Positions 40,624 through 49,537 of a DNA stretch of 64,000 bases are shown here, one piece after another. This DNA is from Candidatus Nitrosopumilus sp. SW. Its GTDB lineage: Archaea > Thermoproteota > Nitrososphaeria > Nitrososphaerales > Nitrosopumilaceae. The notes beneath the pieces are model-generated. The model did no database searches and had not been told where the DNA came from. It saw only the letters and a list, made by a program, of their open reading frames with translations. Location of the stretch: assembly GCF_006740685.1 (NCBI RefSeq), contig NZ_CP035425.1, forward strand, positions 1,217,687 through 1,281,686. Direction: 5' to 3'. Position numbers and translations under genes: made by a program. How positions within the stretch are numbered: position 1 is the stretch's first letter; each line of letters opens with the position of its first letter.

Positions 40624-41430
40624 ACTCATGTCAATTCCTTTAACAGAATTTGTAATGCTTCCAACAGAAATTATGTCCACTCCTGTTTGTCCATATTTGG
40701 AAATGTTTTTGGAATTAATCCCTCCTGACGCTTCAAGTAAAACTTTATTTCGCAATTTTTGATTTTTTAGAACTGTGATTGTTTTTCTGATCTGATTTGG
40801 AGTAAAATTATCTAACATGATTATTGTTGCACCTTCTTTTGCAGCAAGAACTGCATCTGCAGTATTTTCTACTTCAACTTCAAATTTTTTGTACTTTCTC
40901 TTTGCTTTCTTGATTAATGATTCTAGTGAATTTCCTACTGCAATGTGATTGTCTTTTATCATGACCATTTCATCTAGTCGTAATCTGTGCTTTTTACCTC
41001 CTCCAATCTCCACTGCTTCTTTGTCAAAATATCGTAGTCCTGGAGCAGTCTTTCTTGTTGCATAGATTTTTGTTTTCTTTGGAATTTTTTTTACAAGTTC
41101 GTTTGTTTGAGTTGCAATTCCACTCATTCTTGTCAAAAGATTAAGTGCTGTTCTCTCACACGTTAGAATTTTTCCTGCATCTCCTGAAATGATCATTATT
41201 GTTTGATTTGGTCTCACTTTTGAGCCATCTTTTCTCAAAATTCTTGCATTACATCCTTTGATTTTAAAAATCTGCTTTGCATGTACAACTCCTCCAACAA
41301 TTGCTGGTTCCCTTGAAATTATTCTAACTGTGATTCTTTTTTTTGGTAGTAATGCACTTGTGATGTCTCCCTTACCAATATCTTCAGCTAGAAATTGTGA
41401 TAACTGCTTTTTGGAATTAAATGACAACAT
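40612..41430 (-). CDS. nadC: Nicotinate-nucleotide pyrophosphorylase (quinolinate phosphoribosyltransferase)
   Basis: A 272-residue NadC: EDIGKGDITS at the start, TRKTAPGLRYFDKEAVEIGG, HRLRLDEMVMIKDNH in the active site, and EASGGINSKNISKYGQTG near the end. It turns quinolinate into nicotinate mononucleotide, completing the route begun by NadX and NadA on the other strand. Confidence 0.93.
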   Translation of the reverse strand: MLSFNSKKQLSQFLAEDIGKGDITSALLPKKRITVRIISREPAIVGGVVHAKQIFKIKGCNARILRKDGSKVRPNQTIMIISGDAGKILTCERTALNLLTRMSGIATQTNELVKKIPKKTKIYATRKTAPGLRYFDKEAVEIGGGKKHRLRLDEMVMIKDNHIAVGNSLESLIKKAKRKYKKFEVEVENTADAVLAAKEGATIIMLDNFTPNQIRKTITVLKNQKLRNKVLLEASGGINSKNISKYGQTGVDIISVGSITNSVKGIDMSLEI

Positions 41431-41470
41431 TATGATAAAACGTAAGTTTGATTTTAAAGATTTAGAAATT

Positions 41471-41659
41471 TTATGTTACTTTGATTGCATACTTGCCTTT
41501 CTGAGTAATGCCAAGTGTTTTTGAAATCTCAGAGTTTGTTGGATCTACTACTAGTACTACTCCGCTCCAATCTGGTGTTAAATCTGATGATTTGCATACT
41601 GGACAAACTTTTCCAACAGTTACATACTTGCATTTTCTGCATGCCATTTCTCGTGCCAT
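41471..41659 (-). CDS. spt4: Transcription elongation factor Spt4 (RpoE'')
   Basis: A 62-residue zinc-binding protein: CRKCKYVTVGKVCPVCKS gives the four Cys, then DWSGVVLVVDP, as in archaeal Spt4, the partner of Spt5 on RNA polymerase. It follows rpo7 by 1 nt, the usual archaeal order. Confidence 0.93.
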   Translation of the reverse strand: MAREMACRKCKYVTVGKVCPVCKSSDLTPDWSGVVLVVDPTNSEISKTLGITQKGKYAIKVT

Positions 41660-41660
41660 C

Positions 41661-42257
41661 TTAACTTGCCTCTACTTTAGCTTCTTTTGCTGGTTCTTCT
41701 GCACCGCCAGAAGATTTCTTAATCTCTTCTTCAATCCACTCGTCTGCACCAAGGAATGGTTGTCTGCATGTGATTCCGATTTTACCCATTGCAGCTGCTT
41801 TGCCTAATGATACTGCAGTGATTCTTGCACGAAGTGTAGAACCAACTTTTAGTGTTCTTCCACTTTGATTGGCCAAAATCATTCCAGACTTTACATCACT
41901 CTTTAGATAATCATCCATAACTTGTGACAAGTGAAGTAATGCATCGGTTGGACCAATTCTTACAAATGCTCCAAAGTCTGTAATGTCTACGATTTCACCT
42001 TGTACAATTTCTTGTAATTTTGGATAAAATGTCAATGCTTCAAATTGCACTCTATGGAATGTTCCACCGTCTCCGGCAATCATCTTTCCCATTTCGTCTA
42101 CTTTAGCATCTAAAATCATAATGATGTAACCTAAATCTGCATTAATCATACTCTCGTACTTTTCTTTGAGGATGTTTACTGCTGCCTTTTTGAGTGTGGT
42201 TCCAAACAAGCTTGGAGGAATCCTGACAACGTCAACTAGGGTAGATATAGAAAACAA
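41661..42257 (-). CDS. rpo7: DNA-directed RNA polymerase subunit Rpo7 (RpoE')
   Basis: A 198-residue stalk subunit: N-terminal SHS2-like part (VRIPPSLFGT, LKEKYESMINADLGY), then an S1 RNA-binding domain (GEIVDITDFGAFVRIGPTDA). It binds the emerging transcript and interacts with Rpo4. The start is TTG. An acidic, Ala-rich tail ends the protein. Confidence 0.92.
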   Translation of the reverse strand: MFSISTLVDVVRIPPSLFGTTLKKAAVNILKEKYESMINADLGYIIMILDAKVDEMGKMIAGDGGTFHRVQFEALTFYPKLQEIVQGEIVDITDFGAFVRIGPTDALLHLSQVMDDYLKSDVKSGMILANQSGRTLKVGSTLRARITAVSLGKAAAMGKIGITCRQPFLGADEWIEEEIKKSSGGAEEPAKEAKVEAS

Positions 42258-42374
42258 CTGTGCTGTTTTTCTTGAATTTCAATTTATGAATCTTTGGGTA
42301 ATTTGAGCGCATTTTTCCAAAGATTTTGCTAATTTTGCAAAATTATGACAATTTCTTTTTGTCTCCGACTTATG

Positions 42375-42383
42375 TTTAAATAA
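42375..42383 (+). promoter_or_regulatory. TATA-like box for the Mrp/NBP35 gene
   Basis: TTTAAATAA lies 23-31 nt before the ATG at 42406. The 148-bp gap also carries the divergent rpo7 promoter. Confidence 0.5.
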
Positions 42384-42405
42384 TGTAAACGGGTTTTTTG
42401 ACGCA

Positions 42406-43518
42406 ATGGTTGGCATAGATCAAGTTCTTGAAAAACTCAGTACTGTAATTGATCCTGACTTGAAAAAAGACATTGTATCGATGGGAATGATCAAAGACTT
42501 GGAACTCAATGATGGCAATTTGAAATTTACATTAGAATTAACTACTCCTGCATGTCCTTTCAACGTCGAAATTGAAGATGATGTAAGAAAAGCAATTGGC
42601 GAACTTACTGAATTGAAAAATTTTGACATGAATGTAACTGCAAAAGTTATGGAAGGACGTTCACTTGATGCAGACACTGGAATGGCTACTGTCAAAAACA
42701 TTATCGGTGTTGCAAGTGGAAAAGGTGGTGTAGGAAAATCAACAGTGTCTTTGAATTTAGCTTTAGCACTACAACAAACAGGTGCAAAAGTTGGATTACT
42801 AGATGCTGATATCTACGGGCCAAGTATTCCTTTGATGCTTGGAATGAAAGATGGATTCATGGAAGTTGAAGACAACAAACTTCAACCAGCAGAATCAAAT
42901 GGACTCAAAGTTGTTTCATTTGGTTTTTTTGCTGAACAGGCACATCAAGCAGCAATTTATCGTGGTCCAATTATTTCTGGTATCCTTAAACAATTTCTAG
43001 TTGATACAAATTGGTCTGACTTGGATTATCTTATTGTTGATCTTCCTCCAGGAACTGGTGATATACCATTAACTCTTGCACAAACAATTCCTATTACTGG
43101 AATTCTGGTTGTTACTACTCCTCAAGATGTTGCAAGTAATGTTGCAGTAAAAGCAATTGGGATGTTTGAAAAACTAAATGTCCCAATCATAGGTGTTGTT
43201 GAAAACATGAGTCACTTTATTTGTCCTAATTGTGATGAAAGACATTACATATTTGGTGACGGTGGTGCAAAGAAAATTAGTGAACAGTTTAACATGCCTT
43301 TCTTAGGTGAAATCCCATTAAACTCTGGAATCATGTCTGGCTCTGATGTAGGAAAACCAATCATGATTACAACTCCCGATTCTCCAAGTGCTGAAGCATT
43401 TAGAATTGCTGCTAAGAACATTGCAGCACAATGTAGTATTCTTGCAGCAAAACTTCAAGAAGAGATGGAGTCTGAAGGCTCTAATGAAGAATCAGCTCCA
43501 GAGGCAAGTACCAACTAG
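42406..43518 (+). CDS. Mrp/NBP35-family Fe-S cluster carrier ATPase
   Basis: A 370-residue protein with an N-terminal MIP18 (DUF59) domain (VIDPDLKKDIVSMGMI, TTPACPFN) followed by a P-loop ATPase (SGKGGVGKSTVSLN, deviant Walker A). CPNC lies in HFICPNCDERHY and is the expected cluster-binding pair. It loads Fe-S clusters onto apo-proteins, important in a cell rich in Fe-S enzymes such as NadA and the radical SAM protein here. Confidence 0.9.
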   Translation: MVGIDQVLEKLSTVIDPDLKKDIVSMGMIKDLELNDGNLKFTLELTTPACPFNVEIEDDVRKAIGELTELKNFDMNVTAKVMEGRSLDADTGMATVKNIIGVASGKGGVGKSTVSLNLALALQQTGAKVGLLDADIYGPSIPLMLGMKDGFMEVEDNKLQPAESNGLKVVSFGFFAEQAHQAAIYRGPIISGILKQFLVDTNWSDLDYLIVDLPPGTGDIPLTLAQTIPITGILVVTTPQDVASNVAVKAIGMFEKLNVPIIGVVENMSHFICPNCDERHYIFGDGGAKKISEQFNMPFLGEIPLNSGIMSGSDVGKPIMITTPDSPSAEAFRIAAKNIAAQCSILAAKLQEEMESEGSNEESAPEASTN

Positions 43519-43529
43519 AATCGATTTTT

Positions 43530-44024
43530 GTGAAGTTACCTGATTCTCTAAGAGAGCAAATGAAAATTCCTTTAGGTATTCTTTTACCTGAAAGTCAAGC
43601 TGATAAGGAAAATATTCTCAAACACATTGAACAAAATTCCTACATAATTACAGTTGGTGATAGAACCACTGAAAAGATGATTAGTTTTGATTTAATCCCC
43701 TCATTGCAAATTGTAGATGGTATAGAAAAAAGAGAAAAAAGAGAACCCCCAAAACTTGCAAATGCTACTGAGATAACTGTTGAAAATCCTCCTGCAGAAA
43801 TTACCTCTCAAAGTATTGATGTAATCAAAAAGGCATTTTTGATGGAATCTCCAATACGGATTCTTGTTACTGGCGAAGAAGACCTTTTGGTCTTGCCAGT
43901 TTGTATTCATGCTCCTGAGAATTCTGTTGTATTGTATGGTCAACCAAATGAAGGACTTGTGATAGTCAAAATTACCTCCGAAATTAGAAATAAAGCACAA
44001 AGTCTACTTGACTTAATGGAATAA
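43530..44024 (+). CDS. GTP-dependent dephospho-CoA kinase (DUF359)
   Basis: A 164-residue protein matching the archaeal DUF359 family, the GTP-using enzyme for the last step of coenzyme A synthesis. Matching parts are LREQMKIPLGILLP, ITVGDRTTEKMI, NPPAEITSQSIDVIKKAF and VTGEEDLLVLPV. The start is GTG, 11 nt after the ATPase gene. Confidence 0.85.
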   Translation: MKLPDSLREQMKIPLGILLPESQADKENILKHIEQNSYIITVGDRTTEKMISFDLIPSLQIVDGIEKREKREPPKLANATEITVENPPAEITSQSIDVIKKAFLMESPIRILVTGEEDLLVLPVCIHAPENSVVLYGQPNEGLVIVKITSEIRNKAQSLLDLME

Positions 44025-44025
44025 C

Positions 44026-44085
44026 GGGGTATGATGAGACGGTGGCTGTATGATTCGTGATTACACTACTAAAACCTCTGACCCT
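44026..44085 (+). ncRNA. Candidate C/D box guide RNA
   Basis: A C box ATGATGA (44031-44037) and a D box CTGA (44078-44081) are flanked by GGG and CCC that can pair as a terminal stem. Internal boxes are weaker (CTGT 44046-44049 as D', GTGATTA 44057-44063 as C'). The 14-nt spacer before the D box is a normal guide length. The size, about 60 nt, and the intergenic position fit archaeal C/D sRNAs that direct 2'-O-methylation. The target is not identified. Confidence 0.45.
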
Positions 44086-44167
44086 ATTAATTCCTAATTT
44101 TGAAGAATGAAAATCAACCAAATTTCTTACAACAATTGACATTCCAAGATAAACACAGATTGCATGA

Positions 44168-44554
44168 TTGGATTATGTGAAACTTGATCCTGAACTGAAA
44201 TTGCAAATTTTAGAAAAAGTTGGAATTTACTCTAACCGATTTTCCATTCCTGAACCTACAATTCTATTAACTACAAAAGAAGTTCTTGATGCTCCAAAGG
44301 CGATGACAGAAGGAAGACGTACATCTGCTTACAAGTATTATGGAGTATCATATCTTCAACACAATCTAGTTTTCATAAATGTAAGAAAAATACCTGATGA
44401 GAAGACTCTCGAAAATACAATTGTTCATGAATTGATCCATATGCGATTTCCATATCTTGCACATGGTAAAAGATTCAACAAGCTTGTAAGACAAGGATTA
44501 CGTGGCAAATCATTTTTGCCATATAGGAAAAGAAGCATAGTCTCCGCTATTTGA
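44168..44554 (+). CDS. SprT-like zinc metalloprotease-type protein
   Basis: A 128-residue protein with HELIH in NTIVHELIHMRFPYLAHG, a zinc-protease motif, and a following GKRFNKLV helix as in SprT/WSS1-like proteins. It lacks the zinc ribbon of bacterial SprT. It may act on DNA-protein crosslinks; this is inferred from the family. The start is TTG. Confidence 0.68.
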   Translation: MDYVKLDPELKLQILEKVGIYSNRFSIPEPTILLTTKEVLDAPKAMTEGRRTSAYKYYGVSYLQHNLVFINVRKIPDEKTLENTIVHELIHMRFPYLAHGKRFNKLVRQGLRGKSFLPYRKRSIVSAI

Positions 44555-44563
44555 TTTATATTT
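44555..44563 (+). promoter_or_regulatory. TATA box of hppA
   Basis: TTTATATTT lies 28-36 nt before the hppA ATG, immediately after the stop of the SprT-like gene. Confidence 0.5.
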
Positions 44564-44590
44564 CCCAGAAATGGGCAAGCGAGTATTAAC

Positions 44591-46630
44591 ATGGAAATCG
44601 CTGAGATTCTGCCATTTATCGCAGGAATTGCATCATTTTTAGTTGCTGGTGGATTAGTTGCCTGGATTTCAAAGCAACCTTCTGGAACAAAAGAAATGAT
44701 GGATATCTCAAATGCAGTCAAAGTTGGTGCTGCAGCATTTCTAAAAAGAGAGATGAAAATTATCATACCTGTTGCAATTGCATTAACTGTGATTATTGGG
44801 GCATTTCTTACTCCCTCAAATGGTCTTGCATTTGCAGTTGGCGCAGCATTATCTGCTGTTGCAGGAATTATTTCATTAAAAATTACAGTAAAAGCAGCAG
44901 TAAGGGCTGCACATCTTAGTAGTGATGGACTTGGAAAGACATTTGCTATGGCCTTTAGAGGTGGAGCAACTGTTGGTCTTGCAGTACCTGCAATGGCATT
45001 AATGGCAATTGCTGGTTTGTATGTTATATTTCCAGACCCAATCACAATTGCAGGCGTAGGAATTGGTGCAAGTCTAATTGCATTATTCATCAGAATTGGT
45101 GGTGGAATATTCACAAAGGCTGCTGATATGGGTGCAGACTTGGTAGGAAAGGTTGAGGCAAACATTCCTGAAGACGATCCTAGAAATCCTGCAACTATTG
45201 CAGACAACGTAGGAGATAACGTTGGAGATGCAGCAGGAATGGGTTCTGATGTTTACGAATCCTATATTGTTACAATTTTAGCAGCATTACTTATTGCAGC
45301 ATTAATTGGTGCACCAAACTATTTCCTTTACCCAATACTTATTGGCTCATCTGGAATGATTGCATCAATCATTGGTGTTGTCATTGTTGGCTCTAAAGGA
45401 GTAACTGATGTCATGAAACCGCTTAATCGTTCGTTCTATGTTTCAGCTGCAATTGCAATTGCATTAAACTATGTATTTATCACACAATTCATTGAACAAT
45501 CAACTGCAGGAATTGCATTGTTTGGAACAACTGTAATTGGTGTTATTTTAGTACCTGTTATTCAAAAAATCACAGACCAATATACTAGTTACAAACATGG
45601 CCCTGTAAATGAAATTGCAGATTCTGCAAAGTGGGGATATGCATCATTAACATTAATGGGAATTATCAAAGGAATGCAATCAACAGGACCCTTCATGATT
45701 GCACTAGTTATTGCAATTATCATCTCATACAGTATTGCTGCCGCTGCAGCTCCTGAAGGTGCAGACCCAGTACTCTATGGAATCTTTGGAACTGCCCTAA
45801 CTGCAATGGCCATGCTAAGTCTTGCAGGAATTGTTCTAAGTATAGATGCATTTGGTCCAATTGCAGATAATGCCGGTGGTATTGTTGAGATGACCGGAAT
45901 GGGTGAAGAAAATCGTAAAGTCACAGATGAAATTGATGCTGTAGGAAATACTACTAAAGCAGTTACAAAGGGATTTGCAATTGCAAGTGCCGCATTAGCT
46001 GCATTGGCTATGATGCAAGCATTCCAGTTTGAGGCTGCTCACATCTTTGAAGGTGTTTTAGATTTAGATTATAGTTTAACAAATCCAGCAATTATTGTTG
46101 GTCTTTTGATTGGTGGATTGATTCCATTTATCATCACAGGTCAACTAATCAATGGTGTATCTCGTGCTGCTGGAAAGATGGTCGATGAGGTAAGAAGACA
46201 ATTCAAATCCAATCCAGAAATTCTTACGGGTAAATCTAAACCCGATTATGCTAAATGTGTAGATATTGCAACTGTTGCTTCAATTAGAGAACTTTGGAAA
46301 CCTGCACTTGTTGCAATTATTGCCCCAATAATTTTAGGTGTTTTGCTAGGTCCAACTGCAGTAGCTGGATTACTGATGGGTGCTGTAGTTACAGGAATTC
46401 TACTTGCATATCACTTGGCAAACACTGGTGGCGCATGGGATAATGCAAAGAAACTAGTTGAAATGAAAGGTGAAAAAGGTTCTGAAGTTCACAAAGTAGC
46501 AGTTGTCGGTGATATTATTGGTGACCCTTACAAAGATACAGCAGGCCCTGCACTTAACACTGTAATCAAACTCTTAAACACAATTGCAATTGTGTTCGTA
46601 TCTGCATTTGTTGCAATTATTGCACTTTAA
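44591..46630 (+). CDS. hppA: Membrane-bound proton-translocating pyrophosphatase, K+-independent type
   Basis: A 679-residue, about 16-helix membrane pyrophosphatase that couples PPi hydrolysis to H+ export. The substrate loops are KAADMGADLVGKVE, IPEDDPRNPA and DNVGDNVGDAAGMGSDVYES. At the ion-dependence site the sequence is GNTTKAVTKG with Lys456, the residue that marks K+-independent enzymes; Ala there marks K+-dependent ones. Pyrophosphate from biosynthesis would thus help maintain proton-motive force. Confidence 0.94.
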   Translation: MEIAEILPFIAGIASFLVAGGLVAWISKQPSGTKEMMDISNAVKVGAAAFLKREMKIIIPVAIALTVIIGAFLTPSNGLAFAVGAALSAVAGIISLKITVKAAVRAAHLSSDGLGKTFAMAFRGGATVGLAVPAMALMAIAGLYVIFPDPITIAGVGIGASLIALFIRIGGGIFTKAADMGADLVGKVEANIPEDDPRNPATIADNVGDNVGDAAGMGSDVYESYIVTILAALLIAALIGAPNYFLYPILIGSSGMIASIIGVVIVGSKGVTDVMKPLNRSFYVSAAIAIALNYVFITQFIEQSTAGIALFGTTVIGVILVPVIQKITDQYTSYKHGPVNEIADSAKWGYASLTLMGIIKGMQSTGPFMIALVIAIIISYSIAAAAAPEGADPVLYGIFGTALTAMAMLSLAGIVLSIDAFGPIADNAGGIVEMTGMGEENRKVTDEIDAVGNTTKAVTKGFAIASAALAALAMMQAFQFEAAHIFEGVLDLDYSLTNPAIIVGLLIGGLIPFIITGQLINGVSRAAGKMVDEVRRQFKSNPEILTGKSKPDYAKCVDIATVASIRELWKPALVAIIAPIILGVLLGPTAVAGLLMGAVVTGILLAYHLANTGGAWDNAKKLVEMKGEKGSEVHKVAVVGDIIGDPYKDTAGPALNTVIKLLNTIAIVFVSAFVAIIAL

Positions 46631-46812
46631 TTTTCATCAACAATCAGAGTCATATCCAATTCGTCAATCTGAGCTTGAATTGCTTTTTTCAAAGTTTCAT
46701 TGTGTGCATCACAGAATTTGAAGTAATTGTCTGCAGTTTGAAAACAACCGCAAATCCACCTTGTTTTCTTTTCTCCTTCCACTGTCCACTTTGAATATTT
46801 TTGTTCATCCAT
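46627..46812 (-). CDS. Small hypothetical protein with CGC and CDAH motifs
   Basis: A 61-residue ORF whose middle holds WICGCFQTADNYFKFCDAH, three Cys and one His that could bind a metal, followed by a helix and an acidic end. Its 3' end overlaps that of hppA by 4 nt. No family is recognised. Confidence 0.6.
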   Translation of the reverse strand: MDEQKYSKWTVEGEKKTRWICGCFQTADNYFKFCDAHNETLKKAIQAQIDELDMTLIVDEN

Positions 46813-46869
46813 GAAACGAAATATGTTGTTGATCTAAAAAATGTGTCTTGTAGAAAAAGGAAAAAGTGT

Positions 46870-47127
46870 TTAAGGACAGCCTTCCATTTTTTGGATAAAG
46901 TAGCCGTTTTCCTTAATTGCCTGTTCAACAGGCTCTGGTGCACCTTGGGAGTGACAGAACTGACATTCATTTTGAGTCATTACTGCATTTTCTTCCCCAA
47001 TTGATTTTAACCACTCTTTACCATATGTGATGGCCTTTTCGTGATCTTTTTCACCAGTAATTACATCAAAGTGCATGGTATGACCGTCTGCTGCTTTGAC
47101 ATAAGTGTCGTATACGTGAATTTCCAT
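46870..47127 (-). CDS. DUF2024 family protein
   Basis: An 85-residue protein, starting at the ATG of MEIHVYDTYVKAADGHTMHF, which matches the start of DUF2024 proteins. The C-terminal half has ECQFCHSQG. The frame extends four codons further to a TTG. The function of this family is unknown; a structure of a relative shows a small alpha/beta fold. Confidence 0.75.
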   Translation of the reverse strand: MEIHVYDTYVKAADGHTMHFDVITGEKDHEKAITYGKEWLKSIGEENAVMTQNECQFCHSQGAPEPVEQAIKENGYFIQKMEGCP

Positions 47128-47177
47128 AAATTTAATCAAAAAAAGGCATATTTAATTCAAAAAGAAAGTCTGCGTTC

Positions 47178-47558
47178 CTAACTAATTTTTATGGAACGCC
47201 CTGTTGATTTTTTTGGGATTTTGATTTCAAGCCTACCTTTTTGAAATTTGGCAGATATCCCTTTTGTATCTGCCATGTTTGGCAGTGATACTGATTTTTT
47301 GAAATACTCAAACTTTGAGACTTTTCCTAGTTTTTCTTCAGAGTAGTTTTCCTTTAGTTTTGCTTCCACATTTATCATATTTCCATCAAAAGTTACTTTG
47401 ATGTCTTTTTTGTTTACCATTGGCAAGTCTAATTCTAATGCCCAATGATTGTCAAATTCTTTTAGATATGACAATGGAGACAAAATTCTATGTTCTATAT
47501 CATCAATCAATGAACTGATGGATGGTAAGATTGTTCTTATCTCAAAATCTTCTTTCAT
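47178..47558 (-). CDS. Small heat-shock protein (Hsp20/alpha-crystallin)
   Basis: A 126-residue protein whose alpha-crystallin domain covers most of its length: HWALELDLPMVNKKDIKVTF, FKKSVSLPNM, and AKFQKGRLEIKIPK, with the GxLxI-type motif. It holds unfolded proteins in large oligomers. It lies 4 nt downstream of the PAC2 gene. Confidence 0.85.
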   Translation of the reverse strand: MKEDFEIRTILPSISSLIDDIEHRILSPLSYLKEFDNHWALELDLPMVNKKDIKVTFDGNMINVEAKLKENYSEEKLGKVSKFEYFKKSVSLPNMADTKGISAKFQKGRLEIKIPKKSTGRSIKIS

Positions 47559-47562
47559 TTAA

Positions 47563-48276
47563 TCACCTGTATATTTGAGGTGTACTTCCCTGTTTTTCTT
47601 GTTGTTGTAATGTACGAATTGTCTCTTCCATTAAATTTCGATGTTGAATTCGTAGTTTGTCTATCTTATTTTTAATATCTTGAATGTCTACTTTAACATC
47701 TAAAATTCCTGCAACTGTTTCTATTGCAACAATTGACGCTTCAGGATCTGGAAAAAATGGATGGCATTCTGCATATAATACAAGTGCTGGGATCTTTGTT
47801 TTTCTGAAAACGGAAATAATTGCAGCATCTGTTCCAAAAATTGAACCGTCTAAGAACTTTGAAATCTGATTGTTGTATAATGTGTTTTCTAAAATTGAAT
47901 GTGTGACTAGACCAAAAATCTTTGGTGAATCTTTTTCTTTATTTACCGTTTCCATGCCACTGACAATGATTATTTTCTTTACACTGTTTCTCTTACAAAA
48001 TTCATGTATTGCATGTGCAAAACCTTCTGCCAAGTATTGATTAAATGGAACATCTGAAATTATAACAAAAATATTTTTTTTGTTATAGACTCTGATTGGA
48101 GCAAGAATTTCACCATTCTCTACAAACAAAGTAGATGGCAAGTCTGGTACTTCAATTTCTCCGATTTGCCTCATCTTTAACGAATGAATTAGATATGAAA
48201 TTGCAAATGTCCCAACAAGCCCATTACTTGGGAATCCCACAAGCAATGTGTTTTCTTGAGTATCTGTTTTCACCAT
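47563..48276 (-). CDS. PAC2-family proteasome assembly chaperone-like protein
   Basis: About 237 residues, PAC2 fold: LLVGFPSNGLVGTFAISYLI at the start, VISDVPFNQYLAEGFAHAIH, IVSGMETVNK and a C-terminal coiled helix. Archaeal relatives bind proteasome components. The ATG at 48276 is preferred; a TTG lies 21 nt upstream. The neighbours are a small heat-shock protein and a universal stress protein, which suggests a protein quality-control cluster. Confidence 0.8.
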   Translation of the reverse strand: MVKTDTQENTLLVGFPSNGLVGTFAISYLIHSLKMRQIGEIEVPDLPSTLFVENGEILAPIRVYNKKNIFVIISDVPFNQYLAEGFAHAIHEFCKRNSVKKIIIVSGMETVNKEKDSPKIFGLVTHSILENTLYNNQISKFLDGSIFGTDAAIISVFRKTKIPALVLYAECHPFFPDPEASIVAIETVAGILDVKVDIQDIKNKIDKLRIQHRNLMEETIRTLQQQEKQGSTPQIYR

Positions 48277-48305
48277 TTTCAAATTATCATCCCTCAAAAA
48301 TTCAA

Positions 48306-48731
48306 TTACTTTGCAATCAGAACTGGTATTTTTGATTTATGCAACACGTAATTTGATGTACTTCCAAAGAACATTTCTTTTGCAGCTCCCATCCCTCTAG
48401 ACCCAATAACTATCATGTCAAAATTATTTTTTGCAGCAACCTCTACGATTCTTTTTCCTTCATCACCATATGATACTCTGTCAAAAAACATTATCCCTTT
48501 CTTTGCTGCCTTTAGTTTTGCTTTTTTCATAATTTTTTGAGCATGCTCTAATAGAATTTTTTCTACAGGTGTGATTGGGTCATTAGATCTAGGTTTTGTG
48601 ATTCCAAGTATGTATATGCCTGTTATTGTGGCATGACATTCTCTTGCCATGTGGATTGCCATGTCTAAACCTCTAAAAGAGTTTGAAGACCCATCCAGTG
48701 GAACGAGAATCTTTGAAATCTTACCTACCAT
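48306..48731 (-). CDS. Universal stress protein (UspA family)
   Basis: A 141-residue Usp: ILVPLDGSSNSFRGLDMAIH at the start and the ATP-binding GSRGMGAAKEMFFGSTSN near the end, followed by HKSKIPVLIAK. It binds ATP or similar and responds to stress. It is upstream of the PAC2 and Hsp20 genes on the same strand. Confidence 0.9.
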   Translation of the reverse strand: MVGKISKILVPLDGSSNSFRGLDMAIHMARECHATITGIYILGITKPRSNDPITPVEKILLEHAQKIMKKAKLKAAKKGIMFFDRVSYGDEGKRIVEVAAKNNFDMIVIGSRGMGAAKEMFFGSTSNYVLHKSKIPVLIAK

Positions 48732-48846
48732 GATGTTATTACTGAGAATTTTTGATTTAAAAACAATTATGATTCTCTTTAATGATTTTCATCCTTGATA
48801 TTCTGGAAGAGTATAAAATAACGAATTATTGTAATTAATATGTAAA

Positions 48847-49308
48847 ATGGCTGATGCAAAAACCCTGACTATTGGTGATATAATGACAAAATCTGTCATA
48901 TCTGTCGATTCCTCTATGAATGTAAATGAGGCAGCAAAAATGATGGAAGATGCAAAGGTTGGGGCAATTATTGTGATGGAAGATAATACTCCTGTTGGAA
49001 TTGTTACTGATAGAGATTTTTCGGCAAAAATTGTTGCACATGCTTATCCTATAACAACTCCTGTAAAACAAATTATGTCCTCTCCAATGTTCTCAGTTGG
49101 TTCTGATGATTCTATTAGAACAGCTGCTGATTTGATGCATGAAAGAGGAATTAGAAAACTACCTGTTATTGATAATGACACTGTAGTTGGAATTATTACT
49201 GCATCTGATATTGTTAATCTTTTAGCAGTTTCTACTGAGGATGACATTCGAGACATCTACTTTCATTCTGTTGCAAAGATTTTTACAAATTACAGTCCAT
49301 ATAATTAG
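48847..49308 (+). CDS. Tandem CBS-domain protein
   Basis: A 153-residue protein of two CBS domains: TIGDIMTKSVISVDSSMNV, then GIVTDRDFSAKI, and IMSSPMFSVGSDDSI, then GIITASDIVNLL. CBS pairs bind adenine nucleotides and regulate partner proteins. It is first in a run of four plus-strand genes. Confidence 0.87.
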   Translation: MADAKTLTIGDIMTKSVISVDSSMNVNEAAKMMEDAKVGAIIVMEDNTPVGIVTDRDFSAKIVAHAYPITTPVKQIMSSPMFSVGSDDSIRTAADLMHERGIRKLPVIDNDTVVGIITASDIVNLLAVSTEDDIRDIYFHSVAKIFTNYSPYN

Positions 49309-49314
49309 ATAGAA

Positions 49315-49536
49315 ATGGTACTGCCAATTGTTGTATTGATTGTTATTCCTATTTTTCTTGGAATCACTTATGTTGCTCCTTTTGATCAACCTGGGGAAAT
49401 TCAAGAACCACCAATTCCTGAAAATTCTGGTGCTATGATTCTTTATGTCCTATTGATGGGAATATGGGTTGTCTTTTTACTAAGAATTGTAATCTTGATG
49501 AAGAGGGGTTCTTATAAGATCACTCAGAAATACTGA
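49315..49536 (+). CDS. Two-helix membrane hypothetical protein
   Basis: A 73-residue protein with two membrane helices (LPIVVLIVIPIFLGITYV; MILYVLLMGIWVVFLLRIVI) joined by a Pro/Glu-rich loop (PGEIQEPPIPEN). It starts 6 nt after the CBS gene and its stop is 1 nt before the Cys-rich micro-gene. No function is recognised. Confidence 0.65.
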   Translation: MVLPIVVLIVIPIFLGITYVAPFDQPGEIQEPPIPENSGAMILYVLLMGIWVVFLLRIVILMKRGSYKITQKY

Positions 49537-49537
49537 T

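Noticed and set aside
44425-45207. 260-codon minus-strand frame
   Set aside because: It is antisense to hppA and rich in Ala and Ile from complementary codons. The pyrophosphatase on the plus strand explains the sequence.
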